Positions 1 through 12,541 of a stretch of DNA of 64,000 nt are shown piece by piece. The translations under genes and the position numbers were made by a program. The DNA is taken from positions 62,001-126,000 of the forward strand of contig JALMLS010000287.1 in the NCBI GenBank assembly GCA_038496445.1, read 5' to 3'. The DNA comes from Trichosphaerium sp. ATCC 40318 (Eukaryota > Discosea > Flabellinia > Trichosidae). The notes under the pieces are model-generated. The model saw only the letters and a list, made by a program, of their open reading frames with translations, was not told the DNA's origin and ran no database searches. Positions within the stretch are counted from its first letter, which is position 1; each line of letters starts with the position of its first letter.

Positions 1-212
1 TGCAAAGCTTTTTCCAGCCAAGTATTTGTCAATAAAAGTCATTTGTAGTTTAAAAACTGGCATAAAATACACGTGATAATGTCGCAAAAAGAAAACAACG
101 GTTCAACGCAACTTGACTTAAGACCGAGTCATCAACAGTAACTAGGATGTTTATGTTTGTACAACACTTTATTTTATCCAGTGGTCCAATGCTAATTGCT
201 CATGTGTTTAAG

Positions 213-3200
213 TTATTTTAATTGTTTCTCTCTAGAGCATAGAAAAGATGATAATGGCTGCACAGCAGCCAAGTTTTCTAAAGCAACATGCCAATGCCAA
301 AGTACTTCCTCTGGTGTTGTGTCAACACTCCATACATCAGTATCTAACCTTAAAGAAAACCTTTCACTCTCAGATATAATACACATAGTCAAAGGCTTTT
401 CTTGAGATGGTTTAACTGATTTAATGTCACTCAAGGGAAGGTACGAATGAGGCAAAGCACCCTTCGTGAAACTCTAAAAAAAAAGTAAAGAAAATCAGTG
501 TTCACCATCGCTAAAGGTTTGTTTTAAGCAGTAACTGACGTACTTCATCTGATAGGTAGAAACTTAATGTGCAAGGTCTTAGAACTACATAGTAATGATT
601 TTCTGATTCATCATTGGCTGAAGGTAAATACATCCACTGCTCGAAAAATGCAGCTAAGAAAAAGGATTTAGAAAAAAATAGTTTGGAGGTAACCGTTTAA
701 TATCAGTGCGTACGGCCATGAACGAACGGTAATTCTTCTTGCTTCCAATCTGCAGCGCCTTTAGCAACATGTGCACCTGTTTTTATAGCCAAAGTAACAG
801 GGTTGATATAAGTTATTGTTTTCTTTGTAGCTACATATGTATGACCTGCAGAATTCCAGTTCTTTCTTGTCATTTCGCCTTTCTCATGTCCTTGTCTATG
901 TAATACTTGTCTTTAGACACGAAACCAGGTTCAAAAAAGACGTACCTATGTTCGACATATCCTACGTGCGCATCACGAGTATCTTGTGCAACAATTTTTG
1001 TTGATTTGCCAAAAGCTTTAATAACTGTTTTAGCTCCGTGAACAGAGCTACTGCCAATCTGTTTAGCAGCCACTTGATTTTCATTTACAGGATGACCTCT
1101 AGACTTCGCTATACGTTGCTTGTGTTTCCTTTCTTTATACATTGAAGTCCTTGCAACACCACGATGAATAGTTCTTCCAGTAAATGAAGCACCTAGAACA
1201 AGCAAATTTAACCTTGATAACATAAAGACGCACTTACCTATTCCCAGGCCTTTACCAAATCCTTTAACCCCTTTATGGAATGTCTTTGCAGTTGTATGCG
1301 TAGATCCAGTACCTAAGCGTTCATTTTCACTCACAGGAGCTGCGTAACCTGCCGATGTTCTGCTTTGTGCTAGTTTTGATATTCTGTTGAAGGACCAAAT
1401 TAGTCTGAGTTCTAGGAAGTCATCCTGCGTACCCTTTTACACCAGCGCCTATCCCATGGCCAATACCAATCAATCCAACCCCCACAACATTGGAAGCTGT
1501 GCCTATACCTTTAGCAACCTTACTTGAAGTCTCGAGTTTGTCCTAATTGCCATATTCTTAGAAAGATATAAAAATGGTTTATTACATACGCTCACTGTAA
1601 TACGTTGTTCAGCTTTTGTTCTTGCTGGAAAATTACCATCAATAGTAACGGGCATAGTCATCATATTTGTATAAGCATTAAGGAAGAGTCTAAACGCCGA
1701 CTACAAACGGAAACTAAAGTTAGAAAAGTGTACTTAGTTTTCTTAAAAAGTTTTGTTTTGTACCCTTGATGCATCTGTGTACACGTGAAACCACTCGTCA
1801 TTATAGTACATTACAAATTCGTTTGGGTACGGCTCAAAAACAGGGAAACTAGTGGCGGTTAGGTTGAGCACAAACAGGTCATTTGTACTTGGCACAAACA
1901 GTTGCAATAAGTTGTTTGTTGATGCTAATACAAACAACACTTGAGCTACTTAGTTCCCATTCTAAGATTCCCTAAAAACCACAAAATAAGTACTGAGTAT
2001 CCTTAAAATGAGTATACCTCAATAATCTCGTATTCTTCTCCATGACGTATATTAAAGGCATGTGCTCTGATAGGTTCTTTAGCATCAGGAACCAAGTGAT
2101 GAGAAGACTGACCCCTTGTTTTAATTCCATCAGTTTTCTCCCACGTGGGTTTTAGTAACTATAGAACTTACATTGATGGTTGAGATACTGGTGGTACTGA
2201 CCAAGATCTTTGTCTGGCAAACTTTGCAGGACGAGGAGGTGTATGAGGTAAAACTAAAATAATCAGTCAATGAAATATTAAACTAAAGTTTTTTGAAGAA
2301 TATCAATACCTTGTGTACTGTTATGTGATACTGACCTATTCACTTGTGGTGGACCTTGTGTATTTTGTATAATCGGACGTGTGCTATGATCAACACGTGG
2401 TGGAAGAGATGGGTATGAAGGGTAATTTGTTTTTTGTTTTTGATTTATGTTTGTATTGAACTTGGGTCTTACTGGTATTACTGGCCTATCAGGTCCTTCT
2501 GATGGAGCTGTAAAAAACATGTGATCATTGCTGGGTCTATTTTCACGATGAACTTTAGGCGGTTGAGGACGTTTTGGTAAAGGGCGAGATGCGTTACTTG
2601 ACACGGATGGTAGAGGTCTGTTTGCGTTTATAGACGGCGGTTGAGCATTTCTGTTAACAGGAGGAGGTGCATTATAACCCTTTTGATGTCTGGGTACCAC
2701 AGGAGGCGCATCTGAAATGATGTAAGTGGTCATGAAGAAGAAATCCCAAAACGGAAGGTACACGCTTATTATTTATCGTATACACGGTACTCAAGTAAAT
2801 TGTTAAGGTCAGGAAGATTCGTACTTGGTGCGCGTTGTAGCGTTGATGTGTAGGCAACCGGAAATATACCGTTTTGATTAGTACTAAGATTAACGCCTTT
2901 ATACCATCCGCTACTCTCTTGAGAATGAACTTCTAGAACGTCACCTACTCTGAGAGCTTTTTTGATTTAGTGTAAACCGAAATAGCTTTACTGTACCTAT
3001 TTCGCCTACGCGTCGCGGTTCATACGTTTCTATACACTTTCTACCGGGAGAACTTTATTTACAGTTTAAAATCTATAATTTACCTGTTGTTACTCATATT
3101 ATAAGTTGTACTACACCAAGAATGTATTATGCATAATAAACTCTTGATTTGCGGACAATTGAAAGCCACTATGCACTTAACGCATTTTCTGAACTTAACA

Positions 3201-3277
3201 AAAAAACTATCGTACACGCTTACAACAACGTTATTAGATTTTTCAATAGCCTGACACGCGATGCGGCTGTATCCTTG
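213..3277 (-). CDS. SH3 - proline-rich - spartin/senescence-like - PH domain protein
   Basis: Read by splicing about ten minus-strand exons. An SH3 domain (about 3045-2790) shows the ALRVGDVLEV and GWYKG...GIFPVAY signatures. A proline-rich stretch follows (about 2715-2290). A Gly/Ala-rich helical region (about 1720-740) resembles the Senescence domain of spartin/ERD7 (TASNVVGVGLIGIGHGIGAG; a conserved VEHR; TYINPVTLAIKTGAHVAKG). A C-terminal PH domain (about 640-240) has EQWMYL, FYLSDE and a terminal W...ALENL helix. The stop is at 213. In known families, spartin binds lipid droplets and membranes, and PH domains bind phosphoinositides or proteins; a membrane-associated adaptor is inferred. 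The start is unresolved: a frame ending in NLITLF joins the SH3 exon in phase, and a candidate ATG near 3353 would overlap the plus-strand protease gene. Introns are 35-80 bases. Confident of SH3 and PH, fairly confident of the spartin-like middle. Confidence 0.72.
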
Positions 3278-3289
3278 GTACACTCACAA

Positions 3290-5463
3290 CATTAAAGACC
3301 AACACTGTAACTTCTAGCAGGGACTTGCTATATGATCCTGCGTCTATTGGCATTACGCTAATAGCGGTTTTTGTGATATGTTATGGTTCGAGAAACTCTG
3401 TGGCAAAAAGAAGTGCTGGTTCTAGCGCTGCAGCTCAAGCCGCGCGTATGTCAATACTACAGAAATGTCAATTCGCTGTTTAGTCCACAAACGAGTCTAA
3501 AATATTTTAAACTGACGTTATTAGAGGGAGGACAAGACATGAAGCTACTTACAGCCATTTTATTACCTGTTTTTGCTTCGGTTGTACTCATTGTACTTTT
3601 TCTCGTTTTGGGTTACGCGTACTGGGTTCTTTTGGCTCTCATGTCATTCTCAGCTCTTTTATGTTCGTATCTCATTTTGGCACCTTTTGTGGACCAGTTA
3701 TTGCAGCTCGTTACCAAAAAGCCTATTTATTTCAAGTACGTAGACACTATGGCTTCGCTAGCAAGCCACTTCTAATCAAAATGCTTCCACAACAAATCAG
3801 AAAAAGCATTTTTTTTTTTTCTTTTTTTTTGATCTTCTTCTTGGCGTCAGTTTATTCATTTTATAGGTTACCTAACCTCTCGTGGAGAATACCACTTTAC
3901 ACACCTTTCACCTTATTATTGAATATATCGATACTTGTGTTGTGGTATACAACTCATAGCTGGATAGTCGTTAATGGCATGTACTCTAATTTTTATTTTT
4001 TATTTTTTTATCACGTGATTCACAAGTGTGAGTATCTTTTGGCTCTGAATTAATGTATTGTTTTATTGTAGGCCTTGGTATAATGTTGGCTATGGCAGGT
4101 GTATCATTTATTAAAATACCAAACTTGAAGATAAGTTTGGTTCTCCTTACATTGTTTTTCTTTTATGATATATTTTGGGTATTCATATCTCCCTTCATAT
4201 TTAAAAAAAGTGTTATGTACGTAACCAACACCAAACATATCATATTCAAAATGAGAATGCCATATTGCAGCAACATCAACAAGAATCTCACTCGTTCAGC
4301 GATAGCATCCAGAGATTGTTATTTTTTTTTGTAGCGTATCTTACTTTGGTTTAGGGTTACTGTGGCAAGAGATGTTACTTCTAAGAAAATCCCTTTACCT
4401 ATGCTAATACAAGTACCGTCTCTATTGGATATGGACTGGAACATCTTCAACACACCCGTAAGAAAGACATTGTTACACTTTTAGTAAACCACTACAACTG
4501 TTAACTTGTTTAGCTTCCTCCTTCTCCAGGCTTATCCTTGCTACACTACTGGTATGAGACCTTTCAAGTCCGACATTTCTTGAACTCCGTTGGATATGGA
4601 CAACCGGCTGCGCTCATGGTTGGTCTCGGCGATATTGTACAACATTCTATACGAATAATTGAACAAACGAACTCATGTTTTCTTGTTAGGTTCTCCCAGG
4701 ATCATTTCTGTGCTTCTTGTATCGCTTCGACTTGGCCAAAAAGCTTCGTATGCTTAGAGGATATTTCTTACCTGCTATGATTGGATATACGCTTGGATTA
4801 CAACTTACTGTTATAAGCTTACTCACACTTCAAAAAGGAGAACCAGCACTTCTCTTTATCGGTAGGTTTTCTTCTTGCTGTTTTTTAGAAAATGTTTCTG
4901 ATTTTTTTCTAGTGCCTAGTATCCTCTTACCAACTATTATTATCGCTTGGAAGAGAGGACACCTTAAAGATATGTGGAACGGTAATGGTAGACGAGCTGT
5001 AGTGAGAGCAACTGTGGTAATGTTTTTTCATTACTTGTACTGGTGAAAGTTGTTTTAATGTTGTTCCTAGGATGAAGCTCCTTTGCTCTCTCAAGACGAA
5101 GATAGTGATCTAGATGATGATGATGATGAAAACAGTTATGACGATGAGGATGATTACTCAGACGATGATGAAGAAGAAAGCAAAGATGTCGTCAATGAAA
5201 AAGATGAAGCAGAAGAAGAAAATGAAAAGGGAGAAGATGGAGAAGACGTTAGTGATGACGATGTTGCTGTTTTTGATATTGAAGAACCAGAACCTGAAAT
5301 ATCTGACCCTGATGATGAAGATTTGACTGTTTTTGCACTTGATCGAAGTCAAGGAGATATCGAATTAACTCTTGAAGAAGAAGATGATGACGAACAAAGT
5401 TTACAAGATGATGACCCAATTAGGGAAGAAGATGAAGAACTGGTAGACTTGGATGAGTCATAA
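3290..5463 (+). CDS. Signal peptide peptidase-type intramembrane aspartyl protease with acidic tail
   Basis: A multi-pass protein assembled from about nine exons. The first membrane segment is GITLIAVFVICYG (about 3346). Later ones include the catalytic YD motif (FFYDIFWVF, about 4165), the GLGDIV motif (about 4625-4640) and the PALLFI...P motif (about 4845-4920), the three hallmarks of presenilin-like SPP/SPPL proteases. These cut type II transmembrane stubs in the ER or endomembranes. The last exon (5071-5463) encodes about 125 residues that are mostly Asp/Glu, which ordinary SPPs lack; typical SPPs end soon after the PAL helix. Key residues are intact, so it should be active. The start codon is not resolved: reading upstream of about 3300 meets a stop in frame, so a short 5' exon is likely. 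The gene is divergent from the SH3/PH gene with almost no spacer. The family call is secure; SPP versus SPPL subclass is not decided. Confidence 0.88.
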
Positions 5464-5947
5464 CAATTGAAACAATCTTTTATGAAACATAAAGTCAATA
5501 CAACGTTCTTCTGTAGATAGCTCCCAGTGTACACTTATATCAATAAATTAAAACAAAAAATAGAACTGGTAATAATTGCATTGGTTTATTGTATGCAGTG
5601 ATACAGTAGAGTACAGCTGGTCAGAGAGGAATGTAAGAACAAAGACATTATCATGGATTGGCCATAGCAATATGGGTAACAGTTTACCAATGGAAGAACT
5701 GCAAACTTATTGTTTTCAAATGCTTGCCAATGTAGGCCAAACGCTATAATAGAATAGCACTATTTCAGGTCAAATCCTACGTCACGTCGTAGCATTCGAC
5801 GACTCATAGTACAAAGAAAAAGCTGACCATGTCCAGCAAGAAGCACAATAACACCTTTAGATAGGACCACACGAAGTACAGAATTGTACTTTGTTTGTAT
5901 CTTCCAAATCTTCTTAACGCTAGCCGCAGATCACAGACTAATATCCT
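5464..5947. other. Intergenic spacer between protease and RasGEF genes
   Basis: Holds the 3' flank of the protease gene, with AATAAA-like signals near 5541-5550, and the 5' flank of the RasGEF gene. I see no convincing exon on either strand. Confidence 0.5.
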
Positions 5948-8900
5948 ATGTACCTCTTCGATTACATGCGGAGCATGGGAGATGCCGCTTTGTTGGTGCG
6001 AGGTTGTTTTTCTATTGAATCGAATTTTAAGGAAGTTCTCTGACTTTGTTTTGAAGCATTCAGTCTCCCTTGTCTCCTAACTTGCCGCTAAAAGCAAAAA
6101 GAAGAGCAATGTCTGCACCACCTCATCCTGAGAACGGGGTTACTTATGGTGAGGACGGCAAGATAGCGGGAGTAACGTTCTTGAAACTAGTAGAGAAGCT
6201 ATCGTCTCCTAAAGACCTTGGTACGTATTTTGAACTGTTGTTCTTTTTTTGTTAATGAATTACTATTTTACACTAAAGCGCTATTTTAATTATTAATATC
6301 ACGTGTGTAATCACGTGTTTAGGGTAGTATTTTCTCAACACCAAAAGAAAGCGTTTTTTTTTAAATTTATTCTTTTTGGCTATTTGTTATTGGGCGTCCT
6401 TGTGGTTTTGTGGGCTTGACGCTTATGTTTCTTTTAGATCCTGCGCTTATGTCTATTACCTTACTCACCTATCGAAGTTTTACAACTTCTTTTGCGCTCT
6501 GCGATGCACTTAAAGAACGGTACGATCAAAAGAGTTGGTGTTTTCGCAACTTATCGATTGTTTTGTTTGTTTTGCTTTTACTGACCTTCTCGTTGTTAGC
6601 TTTGAGCAGTTTCGGAAACAAAGGAACAGAACAGCTACAGTAGTACTTCTTCGTGTACTTAACGTGTTCAAACATTGGATAGAAAAGTTTTGGTTTGATT
6701 TTTCAAAGGTTTGTTGTAGTGGTAGTTCTATTTTTTTATTGGTCACGTGGCCTTACTTTATTTGTAAGGACTGTCCTCAACTTGGTGAGATATTTATAGA
6801 ATGGGTAAATACATTACTAGCGGATAGAGATGTTGCGCAAGTAGCTCAACAACTAAAAATGAGTGTTAGAGATAAGGTATACGATAGACGCTTTTTTCGT
6901 ATTTTACGCGTTTTAGTTTAACTGAAAATATCTTACGTAATTTTTGTTTAGATGGCGAACTCTTCAGATAAGACATTTAGTAGTTTTGCTCCACCTGTAT
7001 TCGATCCTATGAAATCTGCATTAGACGATCCTGCTTCGCGTAAGTTCCAAAGATATACCACACCTTGATGAGTAACACAGTTTTTTTTTATTCAGGGTAT
7101 AGCGATGTAACTGAAATACCTTCAGAAGAACTTGCAAGACAATTAACACTTCAAGAATACGATATATTTAGGTAAGAATACAATATTTTATTCTAATGTT
7201 TTCTGATAATGTTTTAAGAAAAATACAACCTTACGAACTGCTGAATCAGGCATGGACAAAGGACGATGCAAACGAAAAAAGGTAAACAAAAACAACTTCG
7301 AAAGGTGTCACTTTTATTGGTCTCCACCACGTACAAATACCATTGTTGCATGGCGACTATAATCTACTATATTTTTATGGGGGTTATAAAAACCAAACTA
7401 ATAATTTATGGATGCAGTGTTGCTGTTTCGGGTGTTTCATTTAATTATCATTTTTTTTTGTTTGTTTGTTTCTCTAACTTTTTTTTTATGAAAGCCCGAA
7501 CGTTATCACGTCTATAGCGTACTTTAATAACATATCAAATTGGGTAAAATCAAGTATTTTACTTGTAGAAGATCGCAAGAAACGTATTAAAACAATGCAA
7601 AAGTTTCTTGAGGTGGCAAATGTACGAAAACGTCAAAGAGGTGTTTTACAATCTTTTTTTTTTGTTTTGATTGGCAAAAATCTCCTATGACCACGTATTT
7701 AATTTTACACCGACCGTCACGTGCGCAGTGTTTTTTTTACGCGGAAAAATATAGTTTCAAAACAAGAAAACCTTTGTTCAGCAAGTCTTTTGTATAAGTT
7801 TTGATAAAAAAATAGGTCATGATGAAAACTCTTTCAAACTTTAATGGTATGGTTAGTATATTTGCTGCAATGCAAGCAGGACCTATATCACGTCTTAAAA
7901 GAACATCTGAGGTAAGCTATAAATCATAATAATAAAGGTATAGTGACGGTTGAGTTTAGAAAATCGGAACAAAATACGAAAAAATACTTGAAGCAATAGA
8001 CGAACTTTATCAAGGCGAAGCGAACTTTAAGAGGCTAAGAAGTTTGGTTAAACCGCCTTGTATCCCATACCTTGGCATGCATTTAAAGGATATGATATTT
8101 ATAGAGGAAGGAAACCCAGATACGCTTGGACAGAACCTCATAAATTTTGCGAAAAGAAGACTTGTTTCGGGTAATTAAAACACAAAAAAAACCCCATCTC
8201 CCACGTGGCTTTTGTACTAATGTTTTTTTACTTAGAAACTATTCAAACTATTAAAGTATACCAAAATACACGTTACGATATTCAACCTGATCACTCAATA
8301 CGCTCACTCATAAATTCACGTGCGTACAAACCCAACAATACTACAAATATTCAATAATAACAGTATCATGAAGGAATGGCTGTAGCTCTTTCAGAAGAAG
8401 ATATGTGGGATTGTTCATGGTACTTGGAGCCTAGGTATACTTTTCTAAATTAATTAATGACTGGCGGATCAAACCATTTACACAATGTTTAGAGAAGGTA
8501 AACCAAGGCCAGAGCGACCAGCAGTGCTTGGTCCACGAGTACGTTTTTCGTATGTTGTCTTTTTAAGTACTTATTTCGCTTTTTAGCATGACAGATCAAC
8601 CAGTGATTCTTCAGGAAGCGGTGGGCAAAAGGTTACAAAACTAGGAAAGACAAAAAAGAGTAAATCATCAAATGTAATCGAAAAGGTACAAAACCGGGAC
8701 ATACTCTCGTTTTGAGTACTAACACAGCTTTGCAGAAGAGTCATATAAAGACAAAAGATAGATCTCATACTGTAGCACATACTCACACAACAGACAGGCG
8801 TTTTCATCATGACTTGGTTGATAGAGGTGCTGGTCAAGCGCCATTACAAACACCTGTTCCTGCGCCACAAGAAGCTGCACATTATTTAATGATTATTGAA

Positions 8901-10651
8901 TGGAAAGACGAAAAAAGACGTCTAAGAGTACCAAAACGTAAAGCAGTTAGTGTACATATGCTACTAGGTATGTTACGGAATAACAACAAAACCACACGTG
9001 TAAAAAGCATGAGTGCTTAATTTGTCACTTTCTTCTTCCAGTGATACCTTAGAATGTATTTTTTGTACATTTTGTATCCAGTGGATGTACAGGGAGTACA
9101 ACAGCGACATTTTATGTTGTTTATTAACTTCTTTTTCGAGATAATGTTCGTGAGTTCTTGAAGATTCAAATACCAACTGATAAATTACGGTTTGAATATA
9201 TGGACCCAGAGTTCAAGGAATATATCACATTAGATACAATACGTGATTTACCTTATAAATCGAAAGTCAGGATAATAATACCAGGTACTTATTTACACTA
9301 AACAAAGTTCGACAGCTTGTGTTTAGACATGAGAAAAATGAAGGAATTCACGTGATTTATTTTTCTTTTAGATGAAAGGATATTCAGTCAAGGAAGAAAG
9401 AATCTTCAGTTGATGCAACTTCAAGAAGAAGTAGAAGTGTTAAGAACAGCTGTAAGGAAACGAAGGCAACCACCACCACTTTCTGCACCTGATAGAGAGA
9501 GTCCTCTAGCACATCCACATGATAAAAGAACTAGACAAGTGCCAACACGGTACATCAAGCTTCATCTGTTTTGTTTGACTTCTTTGTAGTAAACGGGCAG
9601 CTGTCCGTCCTTTGTCATTTTCAATGTTTTGTAATGAAGTACTCGAACACGAAGATAGGATTCTTAAAGAGTGGTTTAGAATGGTTAACTCGTAAGTGAA
9701 CTGAAAAGTTTGAACACTTTTTGTTCTTCTCTAAGTCAAGTTGCTCATTTTTTTGTAAGGTCGAGATCTGGAATGATTGATGCTAAGGAGCTCGCTGCTG
9801 CAACATGGCCAGGTTTGTATTATGGTTAAACTTACTTTGTTAATGTTTTAAAGGTGAGAGTCGGTTGGACCTTAGTACATGCGTTCGATTAGCGTCAGTA
9901 TTTGGTAAAACTGGAACAAAACTTTTAGGTTTTTCTGAGTTCGCAGCATTAAGTAAGTCACCCACTACTTCAAGTATAAATTACTAACCCTTCGAAAGAT
10001 AAATATATCGCTCACTTATGGACACCCTTTCATAACAATGATAAGGTATTAACAAACTATATTGTGCTCAAGTGTTTAACCTTTTTTTTTGCAACAGAAA
10101 AAGAAGAGAGCGTTAGGAAGAGATAATATCTTGCACGCTTTGAAAGAACTTGGATTCCACAAGGTAAGAATAACAACAATTGTTAAACATCGTAATCATT
10201 GATATAGATGGGCGATCAGTGTATATTCCCTAACCTAAAGAAGCACCACCTTGATGATCACGGAGATGTCAACTTCTCTGGTAAGTTTTTCATTAAAAGC
10301 TTCTGTAACTGACTTGTGTATAGGCTTTGTATGTTTAGTGACCAAGATAGCATACTTAGGGTACGAAATAGTTTATTTCAAATGTTGTATCGATCTCTAA
10401 CTAACTTTCTTTAATAGAACTCTTTTTGATAAATTGCCCCGCAAGTCAAATCCAGAAACAGCAGAGATATCACTTCCGGAACTTATCGAACTTGTAGCTA
10501 AGTTTAGGGTAAGCTTTGCAATTTTCTTTACTTCTATTGTTAGCTGCACGTGCAAAAATGACATGAAACTGTTTATCCCACTAATGTACTCTAATATTAA
10601 TATTCACTTTAGGAATGTAAAGACCTTGGTGTGTGGCACACAGGGCACTAA
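5948..10651 (+). CDS. Ras guanine-nucleotide exchange factor with ubiquitin-like and penta-EF-like regions
   Basis: About 20 exons. The RasGEF N domain spans about 6110-6890 (DPALMSITLLTYRSF; LLRVLNVFKHWIE). The catalytic CDC25 domain spans about 7000-8400 (PYELLNQAW; SNWVKSSILL; SNFNGMVSIFAAM; PCIPYLGMHLKDM), so it should load Ras-family GTPases with GTP. A linker and a possible ubiquitin-like/RA-like fold lie at about 8880-9290. A short coiled coil (about 9375-9470) leads into a C-terminal region with penta-EF (sorcin/ALG-2-like) spacing (about 9600-10651). One loop reads RSGMIDAKEL, but most loops lack canonical calcium ligands. The ATG at 5948 follows an in-frame stop and precedes a 29-base intron, so the start is probable rather than certain. 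It ends at TAA 10649-10651. RasGEF identity is certain; the penta-EF call rests on spacing and motifs. Confidence 0.88.
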
Positions 10652-10996
10652 TATAAAGTATTTAAACTCAAAAAGTGTATTATTCAAAATGAAGAAACTA
10701 ACAACCAATCAGCTCAGTTACTTTTTCTTACGCAAAGAAGTAAATATAGTGTCAAATATACACTCTAGTTTAGAGTAGTGGTGAGATTGCTCAACAAAGC
10801 TGGCTCCCATCAGTGTCATTCGGATAAGCTTAATTTTGTTTTTCCATTCACAGACTTCTGAAAGAGGAATTTCATCCTTTGTGTTTACCACTTTATATTG
10901 TTGTCCAAAAAGCAGTGTCTACTCACTACACGTGATTGAATTTAAATATGAAAAGTCCTTAGAGTCAACGTTATTCAATATTATTTAATTATTACA
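10652..10996. other. Intergenic spacer
   Basis: AT-rich 3' flank of the RasGEF gene and 5' flank of the F-box gene. A CACGTG palindrome lies near 10930, about 65 bases before the next ATG. No gene seen. Confidence 0.5.
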
Positions 10997-12232
10997 ATGG
11001 ACATACCGGAGATAGTTGCCGAAATTATATCTTACGCAAATCTCGCTGATTTCGCAAATTGGAGCCTTGTATGTCGTCAATGGCTCTATTTTGTTTCTTG
11101 GGAGGTAGAAGCGTTATGTCGGAACCATTATAAAGTACCTGTTGACTCAAACACGCTCAATCAACTTCCTGGTTACATAGTACGTACCTGTAGCTGTTTC
11201 TTGGTCTTGAAAGTAACTTTAAACCCAAGACCTATTTTTATCTAACTATATTTAATTACATTTTTGCAGAATCCTTGGATGCACGTCTGTAAGTGCTTGT
11301 TCCGTTCAAAGTTTCTTATGTGCTTTAATAAATATGTCTATCCAATTAGACAATCCATGGACGCTTTGAACAGTTTAGGTATACGGTATGTGACCACTTG
11401 TGATAATTCTGTTTTTGATGGCAGTTGGAAGTCAACGAACTTGAATTGTTTTTCTAATTGTATTTGTTAGAAACGTTGATTTGTTTAACCAACAGTTGAT
11501 GCCTGAAGACAGTCCAAACAATAAAGATACTTTACGTACATTTTTAAAAGGCTATGATGCCATTATATTCTCTACAAACTATGTATGGCAAGACGGCACG
11601 AGCATTTTTATCAGAAAACTAGTTTTTATCTGTGTTCACTAGTGACTGTTTTGTAGATCGTACTGTATGGGGAGATGTTTTCAAGGAGCTTATAGATGAA
11701 GGTGTTGGTGTTATTCAACTTGTTTTCTCGATATGTTCTGGTGCTGAAAACCTAGGTGAGACAAGCCACCTGGACTAAAAAAGGAGTAACGCTGTGTACT
11801 AGGTGGTGCTTGGGAAGCTGCTGGAGTAAGCGCCATAGTCCCGAACACGTTCAATGAATATATGTACGGTAACACTGCTACACAACGATCCTTGTACGGA
11901 TATATGCTTGCTACAGCTATGAAGTAAGAAATAACTTTAGGGAGCTTAAGATTACTCAAAAAGAGTCGAACCATTTTATATATAATGGCATTGTGGACTC
12001 TCTATCTTCTGTGAAAGGATACAAGAGTACTGGTAGACCTCATCCTGAAGGAAGAGTATTGGCTGCTTTTGAGAAAGTTAATAACGAGGGACATAGTTTG
12101 CCTTTTGTAGTTGAACTGAACAAGTTTAAAGGAAAATCAATGGCTATCAATTGTTATTTGCCACAAGTCGAAAAACAGAAGGAACTAGCTATTCTACTTG
12201 CTAACTCACTACTATACTGCGCAAAATCTTAA
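10997..12232 (+). CDS. F-box protein with ThuA/glutamine-amidotransferase-like domain
   Basis: The N-terminus (IPEIVAEIISYANLADFANWSLVCRQW) is a typical F-box, which binds Skp1 in SCF ubiquitin ligases. Spliced exons then give a domain resembling the ThuA/class I amidotransferase-like fold: LDARLQSMDALNSLGIRNV, a YDAIIFSTNYVW strand, then a long C-terminal exon with SVKGYKSTGRPHPEGRVLAAF. No catalytic Cys-His-Glu triad is evident, so binding rather than catalysis is likely. Introns lie at about 11181-11269, 11289-11351, 11388-11469 and further on, all short. It would act as a substrate receptor whose amidotransferase-like fold recognises an unknown ligand or partner. The F-box is confident; the C-terminal fold is moderate. 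Confidence 0.75.
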
Positions 12233-12541
12233 GCAACAAGGTAACAATAAAATTATTTATGGCTACAAATGCAGTAACATGAGCAAAACATTATTGTCTT
12301 GCTTGCAACGACAGTGGTGCCAATTGCAGTTACCCAGCATGTCCAATCCGCTTAAACGTTCCGCCTTTCTGTGGCCTTTACTTGCGTAGGAGAGTCTATT
12401 GAGAGTATCTTTCTGGTTTGAGGGCTTTGAGCGAGACCACATGTCAGAAAACTCATAAATTCTGGAGAAGGCAAACATATAATCACGTGATCGTAGAAAG
12501 GCGTAGACTACCTGTCTATTGTTTTGTACCAATTTAACAAG
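12233..12541. other. Intergenic spacer
   Basis: Contains ATCACGTGATC near 12483, about 60 bases before the next start codon. A 90-codon minus-strand open frame here lacks recognisable domains and I do not call it. Confidence 0.5.

Noticed and set aside
5114-5352. Met/Lys-rich and Phe-rich open frames over the acidic tail
   Set aside because: Alternative frames of a GAT/GAA-rich stretch; only the Asp/Glu frame continues the protease.
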